A DNA stretch of 64,000 nt from Madurella fahalii (Eukaryota; Ascomycota; Sordariomycetes; Sordariales), in NCBI GenBank assembly GCA_029876055.1, contig CM056874.1, positions 6,076,001 through 6,140,000 on the forward strand, in the 5' to 3' direction. Shown here piece by piece: positions 43,488 to 55,745 of this stretch. The notes under the pieces are model-generated. The model ran no database searches. It saw nothing but the letters and a program-made list of their open reading frames with translations, and had not been told where the DNA came from. How positions within the stretch are numbered: the first letter of the stretch is position 1; every line of letters starts with the position of its first letter. The position numbers and the translations under genes are program-made.

Positions 43488-46400
43488 ATGGCTGGCTCCT
43501 CCAAACCGTCCGAGAAGAGGCAGGCCTCGCTCACAAGCTTCTTTACACCGAAATCAACAGCCAATGGAGTGACCCGGAAAACCCAGAAAGTCCGGAACGC
43601 CCCCGAAGGTTCCCCGCCTCGCGTTGACGACGAGACCTCCCGGAAACGGCCCCTGCAGGAAAATACCGACGCTGGGAACGAAAAGCCAGCCCGGTCAACA
43701 AAGAGAGCCAGGCCGAGCACTTGTGCTATTGATTCGGAATCCCCGTCTAAGTCGCCTGCCGAGGCATCGCCACCGCCCGCCGTCGTCGCTGGAGGCTCCA
43801 GTGTATCCTCCCGGACCGAGCGATACGCTTATAATGCCGGAAACTCAAGTTTGGACGCTCCGGGGTCCGATGCGGACGACGAGGAGGCAACAGTGAGGCG
43901 GAAAAAAGAGGAGCTGCACAGGAAGTTCGTAAAGAAACTCGGCCATCCGGACAGCCTATCCATGCTCCGCCGACGGAATTTCCAGGCGGATAGTGAAACC
44001 CCAGGTCCGGATGGCGATGACGACGAAGGCGGTGGGGATGCTGAAGAGGATGAACTGCCACCGCCCACCAAGACCAAGAAAAAGGGCGCCAAGACAGGCA
44101 AGCTCACGCCCATGGAGATCCAGTTCCTCGATATCAAGAGGAAGCACATGGATACGATCCTGATCGTCGAGGTCGGCTACAAGTTCAGGTTCTTTGGCGA
44201 AGATGCACGTATAGCCGCCAAGGAACTGAGCATTGTCTGCATCCCGGGCAAGTTGAGATACGACGAGCGTATGCAGACATCTACCCTCCACGCCTGTCGA
44301 CTGGCCGCTAACCGCTGAATAGATCCGTCGGAAGCACATCTCGACCGGTTTGCCTCTGCCAGCATCCCTGTGCATCGCTTGAATGTCCATGCGAAACGCC
44401 TTGTCGCCGCCGGTCACAAAGTTGGTGTGGTGAGGCAGATCGAAACGGCCGCGCTCAAGAAAGCCGGCGACAACCGAAACGCGCCCTTTGTGCGGAAACT
44501 CACCAATGTCTACACCAAAGGGACCTATATCGATGAGACTGGAGAACTCGACCGACCTGGCGAAAAAGCCGGCGCTCCCGCAGGTGGCTACCTGCTGTGC
44601 CTAACGGAAACCTTGGCGGGAGGCGCCGGAACGGACGAAAGAGTCAATGTCGGATTCATTGCCGTGCAGCCTGCAACTGGAGACATCATATACGACGACT
44701 TTGAAGACGGCTTCATGAGGCGTGAAATTGAGACGCGTTTGCTCCACATCTCGCCATGCGAGTTTCTCATTGTTGGCGAGCTCTCCAAAGCAACTGACAA
44801 ACTCATACAACATCTGTCCGGCAGTAGCACAAACGTCTTTGGCGACAAGAGTCGTGTCGAGCGGATTCCCAGGAGCAAGACGATGGCAGCCGAGGCATAC
44901 TCGCACGTTACACAATTCTATGCCGGCAAGACGAAGCACAGCGACGAGCGTTCAGCCGCTCTACTTGACAAGGTCTTGAAGCTGCCGGAACCTGTCACGA
45001 TTTGTCTGTCGGCCATGATCACCCATCTGACCGAGTACGGCCTGGAACACATCTTTGATCTGACAAAATACTTCCAGTCGTTTAGCACACGACAGCACAT
45101 GTTGATCAATGGGACTACGTTGGAGAGTCTCGAGGTGTACAGGAACGCAACGGACCATTCTGAGAAGGGGAGCCTGCTGTGGGCGTTAGACAAGACCCAG
45201 ACCCGCCCTGGCCGAAGACTGCTGAGGAAATGGATCGGCCGCCCACTGTTAGACCAGCAGCGGTTGGAAGAGCGAGTCTCGGCCGTCGAGGAGCTGCTCG
45301 AGAACCAGTCCACTGTCAAGGTCGACAAGTTGGTTGGCATACTCAACACAACCAAAACAGATCTCGAACGGAGCCTTATCCGCATTTACTATGGGAAGTG
45401 CTCTCGGTCAGAACTTCTCTCGACCCTGCAGACGCTCCAGAGGATTGCCGTAGAATTCTCGAAGGTCAAGACCGCAGCCGACACGGGCTTCAAGTCGCCA
45501 CTCATCAGCGAGGCTATCTGCTCCTTGCCGGCAATCGGGGACATTGTAACGTCATACCTCGACAAGATCAACGCCGAGGCAGCGAGAAAAGACGACAAGT
45601 ACACCTTTTTCCGCGACGAGGATGAGACGGAGGATATCACGAACCACAAACTCGGCATCGCCGGCGTCGAAGCCGACCTGGATGCCCACCGCAAGGACGC
45701 AGCCGCAAAACTGTCCAAGAAGACCCCCGTCACCTACGTTACCGTAGCCGGCATCGAGTACTTGATTGAAGTCCCAAACACAGACCTCAACCGCGTCCCC
45801 GCCTCATGGGCCAAAATCAGCGGCACTAAGAAGCTCTCACGCTTTCACACCCCAGAGGTGATGCGCCTGATCAACGAGCGCGACCAGCACAAGGAAGCCC
45901 TTGCCGCAGCCTGCGACGCCGCCTTCACCTCCCTCCTCCAGTCCATCGCAGCAGATTACCAACCCCTCCGCGACGCTGTCGCCTCGCTCGCCACCCTCGA
46001 CTGCCTCTTATCCTTTGCCCAGGTCGCGTCCCTCCCCGGCTACAGCAAACCCACCTTCCTCCCGTCCCCTTCGACTCCCCCAACAATCTCCATCACAGAG
46101 GGCCGCCACCCGATAGCCGAACACCTCCTCCCCAACGGCTACATCCCCTTTTCCACTTCCCTCTCATCCCCGTCTCCTCTCGCGCAATTGATAACCGGTC
46201 CCAACATGGGCGGCAAGTCGAGCTACGTCCGCGCCGTCGCACTGTTGGTCCTCCTCGCGCAGGTCGGCTCCTTCGTGCCCGCCACGAGCATGACGCTCAC
46301 CCTCGCCGACGCAATCTACACGCGCATGGGCGCCCGCGACAACCTCTTCACGGGCGAGAGCACCTTCATGGTCGAGGTGTCGGAAACGGCCGCCATCCTC

Positions 46401-46979
46401 CGGTCCGCCACGCCGCGCTCCCTCGTCGTGCTGGACGAGCTCGGCCGTGGCACGAGCACCCACGACGGCGCCGCCATCGCCCACGCCGTCCTCGACCACG
46501 TCGCCCGCGAGACGCGCTGCCTGATGCTGTTCATCACCCACTACCAGAGCCTCGCGCGCGTCGCCCAGGGCCTGCGGGGAGACGACGGACGGGAGCTAGT
46601 CAAGTGCGTGCACATGAGGTTCACCACCAGCAGCAGCAGCAGCGGCTCCGCGCCCGACAACGTGGAAGAAGACGCGGAAGCCTCCGCGGCCGCAGACGAG
46701 GAAATCACCTTCCTGTACGAGGTCGGCGAGGGGGTGGCGCACCGGTCGTACGGGCTCAACGTGGCGCGGCTGGCGCGCATCCCGCGCCGGGTCCTCGACG
46801 TGGCGGCGCGCAAGTCGCACGAGATGGAGGAGGGCGTCAAGGCCCGCCGCCTGCGCGGCGCGGCGAGGCTGCTGGGGGATGTGCTCCTCCTGCAGAACGC
46901 TGCGGAGGGTGGAGGGGGAGGAGAAGAGGCGATGGATCAGCAGCTGGATCATCTGATCTCCAGCATCGAGCAGTTGTGA
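43488..46979 (+). CDS. MSH3: DNA mismatch repair protein MSH3
   Basis: MSH3 pairs with MSH2 (MutS-beta) to recognise insertion/deletion loops and start mismatch repair in the nucleus. Exon 1 is 43488-44268 and exon 2 is 44323-46979; the intron is 54 bp (GTATGC...AATAG). It rebuilds KLRYDE-HPSEAHLDRFASAS in the mismatch-binding region. The 1145-residue product starts with a PIP box (QASLTSFF, residues 12-19) for PCNA, then a charged disordered segment. The MutS I domain begins near LTPMEIQFLDIKRKHMDTIL, with connector, lever and clamp domains after it. The ATPase has Walker A GPNMGGKSSY (about residue 886), Walker B LVVLDELGRGTSTHDG and the conserved FITHYQSLA. MSH3 rather than MSH6 is indicated by KHMDTILIVEVGYKFRFFGEDA and VRQIETAALKKAGDN. 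The tail after the ATPase has a Ser run and acidic insert. Confidence 0.96.
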
Positions 46980-48184
46980 GGATAAGTGGATTCAGAGACT
47001 GTTACTGATAAATTTGCTTGCCATTACGGAGTCAGGGGGTGGACGGTAATTTGTATGTGTTTTTTTGATTGCTCCATCTAGCAGCCTGTCTTAATTGTAG
47101 TATCCATAGGGCGACGGATAGGTCGGCGAGGAAAATAGAGCCATTCAGGCAACCTTTAGAAATGTTTTTGTGTTCAGCTTTTGCGTCCCGCGCTCCAAGC
47201 CAAGCGATGCCCCTAGTCAAGCGAAAGATCCCGAAATTCAAGCAGGCTCTATAGATATCTCCGAGTAATCATCGAGCTGGCACGCTCAGCACACACGACA
47301 TGGCTCAAAGACTCCCCTTGCGTGAAAGGGAAGGATTTATGTTGGTCAAGTCTAAAGCAAGCTACCTAACGACCAATGCCCCATATGACCGAGTAACGGA
47401 TGGCTATCCTCGTCCTCGCAATCCTTGTTGATATTAAGAAGATGGGGTTAATGAACCAAAAAAGATCATACTGCCTGTACGCAATAGTGCTCCTCCCTAT
47501 GTGCAGGAACCCTCCGGTCACGACTTATGGGGGAGGCGATGGCAAAAATCGAGGCCCTATTCGGAATCAGGCATCTAGTGCGGCGGGCTACAACTGCCAG
47601 GACGATCTCAGTCTCCACGGTCGACAGCGACTGACGGGCCTTTCCGCTCGGTCGTGTTGAAAGGATTGCAGCTGTCCTCGCCGTGATGACACATATCCAC
47701 CTCCTCATCAGGCTCGGAGAAACTATGAGAATCGTTCAAGACCGAACCAAGTACTCTGGAAGCAGCGACTTCTCGACCAGAATACGTTGTCTTCTTGAGA
47801 ACTTTGATTTCATGTCTCCCGACCTCCCAAAATTGACAGCCAGATCCGGAGAACTGCTCTGAATTGCCTGTCAGGACCAATCACAAGCAAGCAGCTAGAC
47901 GTAGTTAGTTTGGTCAGTCGTGCGGCCATTATAGGTTGAACCCCTCGCGTACTCACACCAGCCGACTAAGGACCCAAGTGTAATTCCCCTTTAGTCCGGT
48001 TTAGTGACTCGCGAAAAGAGATAGACGGCCTCGATCGCGGCAATCGAATGGGTATAGGAGTCCCTTGTAGCAATGCCGTGTCTTTGATATCACAAAACGG
48101 AGGACGTAAAAATGCGACTTCCAGAAATGAAGGAAAAAAGGAGAACGTTCTGAAGTCGAGCTCACCGCCTGCATTCCAGTTGCA
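46980..48184. other. intergenic between convergent MSH3 and C2H2 genes
   Basis: Shared 3' region. A 90-codon minus frame at 47608-47880 has a fairly ordinary amino-acid composition but no motif and no splice partner I could build, so it is not called. The part next to 48185 is probably 3' untranslated sequence. Confidence 0.5.
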
Positions 48185-49983
48185 TCAAAGCTCGAAGTCG
48201 TCTTCAACCTGGTCATGAGTTGAGTCCGAGTTGTAGGGAGCAACAAAGGCGCTGAACGGCATGCTGCCAACATTCATTGCGTTGATGGCTTGGAAGCTGG
48301 TTGTAGGCGGCTTGGTTTCACTGCCGTAGCTCGGATAGCCGTAGGGGTGGAAATAACCATTTCGATTCTGAGCGCAGAGTGGATTGAGATTTCCGCCGGT
48401 CATTGTATGATGATGCGGGAAATAATGACTAGCGGACACCGTAGGCTGAGATGTGAACGAGGTTACCGCGGTATCGCGCGTTGGAAAGTACGAGGGAGGC
48501 TTCGCAGGCTTTGGAGCTGGCGACGCAATGGACAAGTTCGAGTTTCGAGACTGGAGGGCTGGCCGCCGTCGAAACTCGAAACTGGATTTATGTCAGAAAT
48601 AAACAGCCATGACCAAAGTTACGCGGGCATACCCGGAATTTCCGACAGGGCTCTCTATCCGGCCTACGCGACTATTAGCACAAGCCTATTCAATCGCTGT
48701 GAATCCCATACCTGAACTAGGCCTCGAGTGGTCACGGAAGACGTCATAAACGTCAGCGGAAGCCAGGCTCTGGAAGCTGCTCTCATTGTCGTCCTGTCCG
48801 AGAAAGTCATCTTCCTCATAAGTCTTTTGGTTACCCAATGTCATCTGTCTGGTAATCCTGGCTGAGGACTGTGCCTGGTGTTGGTGGTCTAGTGCAGCGG
48901 CGGTGGTTGCCGAGCGGCGGCTCCGTTTCGGCTTAGGGGTATCACACTCATCGAACTTGCGGTCCTATGGAGGATATCGGGTTAGCGTCAATTCATGTAT
49001 GGACGCTACAAGGCGAGGTGGCTTGCAAAAGAGCGACGAACCGGGCTTCCCTCGATGGAAGGGGTGGCGTAGATATTGCGGCTGCGCTGGAACTCGCCAA
49101 TCTCGGTCCACACACACTCCGTTGGCTCAATACCGGATGATGTCTCCTCCATCTGCTTCACGACAGAGTCATCCTTGCGCTGGTTACGCTTCCTCTTCCG
49201 GGCGTCGTCCGCAGCATCGAACAAACCCATGCCCGGGTATCTGACGCCTTTTAGCTTGCTGGTATCAATCTCGTCCTCAAGGGGATCGGTGCTCTCAGAA
49301 GGCAAGCTAGGTAACTCGGGGAAGGGGGCGTTCTCCGTGACATCCGCCTCTGACGGCCATCCTCGGTACTTTGGCCGCAGTGGGTTCTCCGGCGTGTTGG
49401 GCGTTGACCGGTCTGTACGAGATCTCTTTGGATTCCGGGACTGGTGACTCGGGTCCTCCAAATACCCTCTGTGCCCGTTGTCTGATGGCATTGAAGCACC
49501 AGCCCACAGAGCCATCATTGGGCGACCTCCGGCACGTTCGATCAATTCTTCGAGTTCGACCTTCACCGAGCCGTCGCGATTTGCGCGTCGGCCGACTCCA
49601 GGCTTGTTGTCCTGTCTAGTCTTAGCTCAAGATCCGTGGGGTTAAAATAGACTCTTGAGATGGCTCACGGTTGGGTTGACCGGCCGGCCTCTTCTGCCTG
49701 TCTTTTTCTGTTCTTTCGCAGTCATGCGCTCTGCGAGAAGATTGCTAATCCCATACTGATGGTACCAGTCTTCGTACTGCCGGAAATCATCCAGTGCTTC
49801 TGCATCCGTGTGCGATCTCAGTTCAACCTTGAAGCGGTGAGACAGATGGCTCTTGGAGGCCATATGCGTGAGAAGGTGGGAAAGGTCGGAAAAGTTGGGC
49901 TTCCTGGGGCATATGGTGCACCGGAGAGGGATCGAGCTGGGATCGCTCTTCACAACCAAGTCCATCGGCGCGACAGCAGCCAT
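48185..49983 (-). CDS. fungal C2H2-type zinc finger protein of unknown function
   Basis: Five exons: 49983-49669, 49611-49042, 48964-48712, 48663-48633 (31 nt) and 48581-48185. Introns are 57, 77, 48 and 51 bp, all GT...AG with matching phases, giving 521 residues. The N-terminal 90 residues hold one C2H2-like finger, LRCTICPRKPNFSDLSHLLTH followed by KSHLSHRF, then YEDWYHQYGISNLLAERM, which looks like a conserved fungal block. The rest is Ser/Pro/Arg-rich with basic clusters (RKRKRNQRK, PKPKRSRR) that could be nuclear signals, ending in an acidic EDDFEL. One finger plus long disordered tails suggests a chromatin or transcription cofactor rather than a sequence-specific factor; that is inference. 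I recognise no characterised homologue. The 31-nt exon is needed to keep phase between exons 3 and 5. Confidence 0.78.
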
Positions 49984-52009
49984 ACTCTAACAGGCAAGAG
50001 TCAGCACTGGTAATGCGTATTCCCGGCGCAAGTACCATTGCGTCTGCGCCGAGAAGAGGGTAACTCACGGGTGGAAGGGGCCGGTGCTAACTGGGCCAAC
50101 AGCACTATGAATCGAAATCTCGAGGGATATCGTTGGCCGCAGGAGCGGATTGGCAGACGTTGGGAATTCGTATATCGGGGAGGGCAGGAGAGACTTAGAA
50201 TCGGGGTACGGAATGACTGTAGCGCTCTAGATGCCTCAGCTTGCGCGGGGAAGCAATGGGATGTCGGAGAAGTCGATTCCCTATGTCTCGAGGCCTTGTA
50301 AGACGACTGTCTCTCTATTGCGAGGGTCAACCAGGTTACCTACCTTGATTTCAAGCGTGATGGGCGCCCGGCTACTAGAACCGTCCCAAGGGCACGGCAC
50401 TGATCCCCCCGCCTCAAGAACGGACCGTGAGGTAGGAGCAACGGACGAAAATAACACGTGCGGGAAGAAAAGACGACTGGAAAATGAAGGGACGGTAGAG
50501 TATGAACGAACGAAGACAGAGAAGGGACGGTGGGCCACAGGTGGGAAGGTGAACTGGCAGGACGAAACGAGAGAAAGGAAAAAAGGTGGAAGGAGGGAGG
50601 AGAAACCGCCCAGGCCGAGTTGGAAACTCAGCTGGGGCGTTAAGCAGCCTGCAGTGCTTGGACCAGAAGCCTTCAATTTTCAATAATCGAGAATGGGAAG
50701 GAGCAGCTTGAATTTAAACTTGCAAGCGGGTCCAGAAGAGACGAGCAGGACCTCAAATCGAGGGGTCATCTGAGCATACTTGGGACCACAGTATGAGGTA
50801 TTGCTCACTTTGCACATCTGCCGCATCGGCAGGATAATACAACAGCCTGAGATGCGCGCAACGGTGATGATCACTCAAGGGCAACAAGGACAGGAAAGGA
50901 TCAATGAACGGAGACGCGGATTTCAAGCCCTCAGGAGCCCCTGCGAACGGCATCGAATACACACAATTCCAGTGTTGCTTTGTTCGACGGCACGAGGGAA
51001 GAATGCTGGCGAAAGGATGGGTTGTCTCGTGAAGTAGGAGAGGTCGAAGGCGAGTGGTCGCGCATGAACAGGTGCAAATGGGTAGCAAGTGTTCCTCTGA
51101 CAAGAGCGGCGACAGCGCCGAGAAAAGTCGGTCTATTCGGGCGCTGAAGCATGATTTATTCGAACTTAGCCCACCTCCTGCTCGTATAAAACCACGAGTT
51201 CTTCGACGCAAGCTGGTTAGTGAACCGGGAAGTGCTTGTAGTTACGAATCATTCATCATCTTCAGAACGACAAGCTCGACGTAAAGGCATGCAAAAGCTA
51301 ATTGTACAAAGTAAACACAGACAGGGAAGATGCAGGACTGTGAGTTCACCCTGTCTCAATATCTGTTTATGTGTGTATCTGTTTATACTAATGCTGCCAC
51401 AGGACACAGATTACAGGGTTCGTCTCATCCCGCACTAAGCGTACCTAAGGTACATATTGGATATACTTATGCAGCGGATCCACGTGATGGTGAGCTAGAC
51501 TTGCAAGGACATGGTAGGCGGTTGTCATAGAGCAATGCACGGTAACGTATCGTCAAGAACTCTTATGTCTGGGCTGCGACTCTCTGATCTCGGTAGCCAC
51601 GAGATGTAGGACTTCCACTGTATTTGCTGAATAGATTGAGAGGCAAGCGAGTTTATAGCTGGTCACTGATGCCTATGCCAGAGGCTACCGACTTCAACAC
51701 AATGTCTATTTTATTGAACCAGGTCTCAGCTAGGGTCGCACTGTGCTGAAATAACTGTGCAGAAGATCCAACGCGAGCCTGGTAGAACTATGCAAAGATA
51801 TGTTCGTACCTATTCTATGCCGCTTCGCACGGGAAATGCTAGCAACAAGAAAATGCTGCCGGTCGATTTTCTCCTGCATTGTATCCTGCCCAACGCAGGG
51901 AGTACTGTTGGGAGGCTATTAGATTGCAAGAGACGATGTATCGCATTGTTTACATCCAATCTGGAGGAGAGGAAAATGTCTCGAGTTTACGGGAAGGTTG
52001 GATTGGTAC
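49984..52009. other. intergenic, no gene seen
   Basis: Promoter side of the C2H2 gene and 3' flank of BET2. It contains a TACCTAAGGTA palindrome near 51444-51454, a type frequent in filamentous-fungal intergenic DNA. No coding or RNA gene recognised. Confidence 0.5.
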
Positions 52010-53058
52010 TCATCGGCCCAACACCCGCGCGATGGTCGACTTGGGCATGCAATAGACCTCGTCGACGGGCTGGAGACCGGGGTACTGGAGTAAACTCAGC
52101 CCTGCAAGGCCGAACACAGTGTGCCAGACATCGACCGTATCACCTGGCCTGTCTGAGATGCCACCCCGCTCGGGGTCCTGGCAGCCGAGGATGAAGGCTA
52201 TCAGTTTGTCCTTGTCGATCCAATGCGTCTTGCCAATCATCTCCAAGCTGCTGAGGACCCACCAGCTGTAGCAGACGTCCTCCTTCTTCTCTGGTCGACC
52301 GTTAAGACCGCCTCCGGCGACTTGCCTTTCGCTCAACCACCGTCCAAGCCGCTCCTTGTCCACGAGGTCCTGCCTGCCTACAATCGTCAAGGCTGCCACG
52401 CAGGTGAATATCTGACCGGCGTGTGACTCGGCCCCGGGGCTCACCCCGTACCCCCCATCAAAGTTGGCACATGCCGCGATATGATCGACCGCCTTGTCAA
52501 CATCGACTAGGTGAAGGAGCCCAAGGAGCGACAGCGCATTGAAGGCACCATAAAGGAACCGCGTGTCTTCTTCCCCCCACTCATCGCCTGCAAACGTGCC
52601 GGTCTGGCGGTTCTGAAGGTTGGCAATATCTGTGCCAGCAGATTAGCATCCATGCGCCGGGACCATCGACGCGGGGCCGTAGACGACGCACACTGTCCCA
52701 CCCGCGCCTTGCCCTTTCCGCGCGTCTCAAGCTCGTCAAAAGCATCGACCATGGCGAGAATCTGCACCGCACTGACGGTGGAGAGCATGTGAGCATCATG
52801 GCCCGGCGCTGCGCCGAAGCCACCACTCTCGTGTTGGCATGATAGCACAAAGTCAATGGTTTCGGCCCGCGGAAGAGCTTCGGGATGGCCGAGCAGGTAC
52901 AGTGCAGTCAACCCCCAGTAGAGCCCGTTGAGCCGCAGGTGCTCCGTCAGCCAGTAGTCATATTCGTCTTTCCTCGTGTCCAAGCTTTGTATGTACTTGA
53001 CGTGAGCCCATGTGGCGAGTTGAAGCTCCTCGGTGAGGTGCTCGAATTTAGTAGCCAT
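52010..53058 (-). CDS. BET2: Rab geranylgeranyltransferase (type II) beta subunit
   Basis: The catalytic beta subunit attaches geranylgeranyl groups to C-terminal cysteines of Rab GTPases, working with the alpha subunit (Bet4) and Rab escort protein. Exon 1 is 53058-52692 and exon 2 is 52629-52010; the 62-bp intron (GTGCGT...CACAG) restores VGQYIANLQNRQTGTFAGDE. The 328-residue length matches the family. Prenyltransferase repeats are visible (SCQHESGGFGAAPG, GTFAGDEWGEEDTRFLYGAF, NFDGGYGVSPGAESHAGQIF, GGGLNGRPEKKEDVCYSWWV, GCQDPERGGISDRPGDTVDV). The zinc ligands appear as Asp and Cys in KEDVCYSWW and His in DVWHTVFGLAG. The start MATKFEHLTEELQLATWAHV gives the expected N-terminus. Confidence 0.95.
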
Positions 53059-55387
53059 GGTTTGGTGGGCTTGGGTTGTGGCCGTTAAAATTCGATGTCC
53101 GGAGAAATTGCGGGGGGTTCGGAGATGACGCTGGGTGAGAGCCCGGGCCGTTCGCTTGGCTGACTATCTTACATAATCAATGATTGCGTTACCCATAACA
53201 GCTGTCAGTGGCCGTCACGGCTCATCGACAGAACATGTTGCAACTCATTGTGTTCCACGCGTCTTGGCCTCCCGGTGCTGTGGACGCTCGGATCGTCCCG
53301 ATCGGGCCAATGGTGGACTTGACATCAATTGGTCGTTCAGTGTGATCACGCATCCACCTATCAAGCGGGCGCTTCGTTGCCGCCATCCTCAAAGCTTGGA
53401 AGTGGATCAGAATGCGGGTTGATGGCGGGAAACCAGCGCGAATCGAAACCTCGATGCACAGTGGCTGTTGGTCATTCGGTGCTTGACACATGCATGCACG
53501 ATCCCGTACCAAAGAGGTGCTGACATGGGCTGGCCAGCCACGCTCACAACTCCAGTCCCGAAATGGAACAGGTGGCAGAGAGTCGATCTCTTCCAAGGCT
53601 GGCATCAGCCCCTAGGTTTGTTTCTGTACCGTAGCCATGGTGTTTGCAACTAGGAGGTAACCTCAATGCAGAACAGCAGTTACTTAGCCCTACCTCGTAG
53701 TATTCCAATGAGCAACCTGGAGATGTGTTGGAAGTTCTCTCAACTCCATTGAGATATCGCACTTTTTGCTCCCTCGCCGATCGCGGTCAGGGTCACTCAA
53801 AGTTTCAGACTTGGCATTGTGTTCCTGAACTAAGCCAAGTCAAGATTAGCGCCAATGACCCCTCTTCCGCCCCCTCCTGAGAGGAAGATTGTGCCGCTGT
53901 TTGCGCAAGAGACCAGTGAGGCTCTGATTCCAGTCCCTATGTAGCGTATGCTGCCTGTCACAGTGATTAACAGCCTGACTATCTGGTCACCCGCCAATAT
54001 TGCGTGCGTGGCGCCCCAAGCATAGGTGCCTCGAGACATGCGTGCTATGCTATTGTTTCAGTTTCTGAGCTACAGGTACTGGGCAGCAACGCCGCGTGTT
54101 TTTCTGCCCTACCATAGAAATCCTGAGCCATTCTAAGCTAAAGGTACTTTAGCAGTTCAGGTAGGTTGGCTTCGCACAAGTGGTATCCCACACGTCTGGG
54201 GAGATGTGTAGTTGGAACAAAGATGGTGGGTCCACAATGTGGCTGACCCCTCTCCCTCTGCGACTTGTGGCCAAAGAAAGCAAGGTAAGCCTTCGGGCTC
54301 GACGCCATGATTTGAAGAGCAGGGCACGCTGGCGATGCCCCTCGGCGATATTCATCCGTTCGTACCTTTGCGGCACCCCCTCACTTTGCCACTTATATTA
54401 TATAGCCCGATCATCGCCTTGAGGAGCCATGGCATTTCCGTCCCTCGGACCAGAATTTGCCAGTTGTCCGCAACAAGCGACCCGTTATGCAGCGCTGCTA
54501 TTGCCGCGCAGAGTGCCTTGGTGCGTGCTGAATAACCCGGCGCCTAACAACTGTGAGTGTGCAGAGCCTAGACTCCTTGACAAAGCAGCCCCTGACGTTA
54601 GACCGTTGTGCGCAACGGGCCTTTGAACGATTCGTTTCAGGACGTCCTTCCGGAACCGAGGATTGTCAGTGCCAAAACCAACCATCCGGGCCATCCAGTG
54701 ACGCTCCTCTGCCAGGTAAGCGGTGGGGCCGACCGTCAACCCCGACAGAATTTCATCGATCGAGCAATTTACCTTCGACAAGCCTGCAATCTTCCTTGCG
54801 CAGGACGTTGCGGCTCGCGTGTGCCCCGGTCCGTTCACTCAAACGCGTTTCCATTTCAGCAACCATCGGGATTTCCGTTCTGCCCGTCAGGGGCAGCCCA
54901 AGTGCTCAGCATTCGGCTGCGAATCAGATCTGCGGACGTCAGGCGTCAAGTGGGCACTGGCAGCGAGACGGCGGGGTCTGGAGCCCCCCCCCCGGTCGTT
55001 GTCGATTGCGGAAGGCAGCGGTGTGCTTCCTTGTCCATGCCAGTTTCTCATTGATTTGCAGCAGCTTGGCCCACCTCGGGCCTGTGCCTTTCGTCTTGTC
55101 CTGTCCTGCGGCTCGCTGCCTCGCCTCAGAACCCCTCCACCACTCGCCGCGCCTCGTTGGGAAGGGCGCTCATTTGTCGCAGACGGCAATCCGCCTATTT
55201 CCATTCTTACCCCGTAAGCTGCGACATTGTATCATTGCTGTGCGCGCGCAACAAGCTGCAGCTGCCGGGCCCTCTCTTTGCGGCAAAGCGCGCGCAGGGT
55301 GCGGATCAGGAACACCGTCTGCTACAGCCAGACCCGACATTAGCCAGGTGGCCCAGCCGGCGCACTGGACCTGGCGACCTGGCAGGA
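53059..55387. other. intergenic between divergent BET2 and RhoGAP genes
   Basis: About 2.3 kb holding both promoters. Frames of 80-280 codons occur from 54500 onward on both strands without family motifs; part of 54.5-55.4 kb could be the 5' leader of the RhoGAP gene. The RhoGAP reading frame is open up to 55157, so a longer N-terminus is possible. Confidence 0.5.
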
Positions 55388-55713
55388 ATGGCCCGTAAAG
55401 CTGTCCCACAGCCGCTGACGCTGGGCGGTTCCGTGCGCCCTGGCGACGACTCTCGTGTTGGTGAAACGGTGGTTCCAACACCCAATTCAGCACGCGTACC
55501 GCCGGACACAGCATCCCCAGCGTCCCCACGATCCCCCCGCTCGCCTTTCCGGTTCGGCCAGAAAAAGACAGAGAGCACTGGAGAGCCTCTGCAGCTTGCC
55601 GACGTCTTGAGCCAACCCCAATCTCCACAACTTCAACAGCAACAACAACAGCAACAGCAAGAACAGCAGCAACAGCAAGAACAGCAGCAACAGCAGCAGC
55701 AACAGCAACAACA

Positions 55714-55745
<32 letters not shown>

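Noticed and set aside
47608..47880. 90-codon minus-strand frame between MSH3 and the C2H2 gene
   Set aside because: Composition looks almost protein-like, but I found no conserved motif, no convincing upstream exon, and it lies where two 3' untranslated regions should meet. Transcript data could reopen it.
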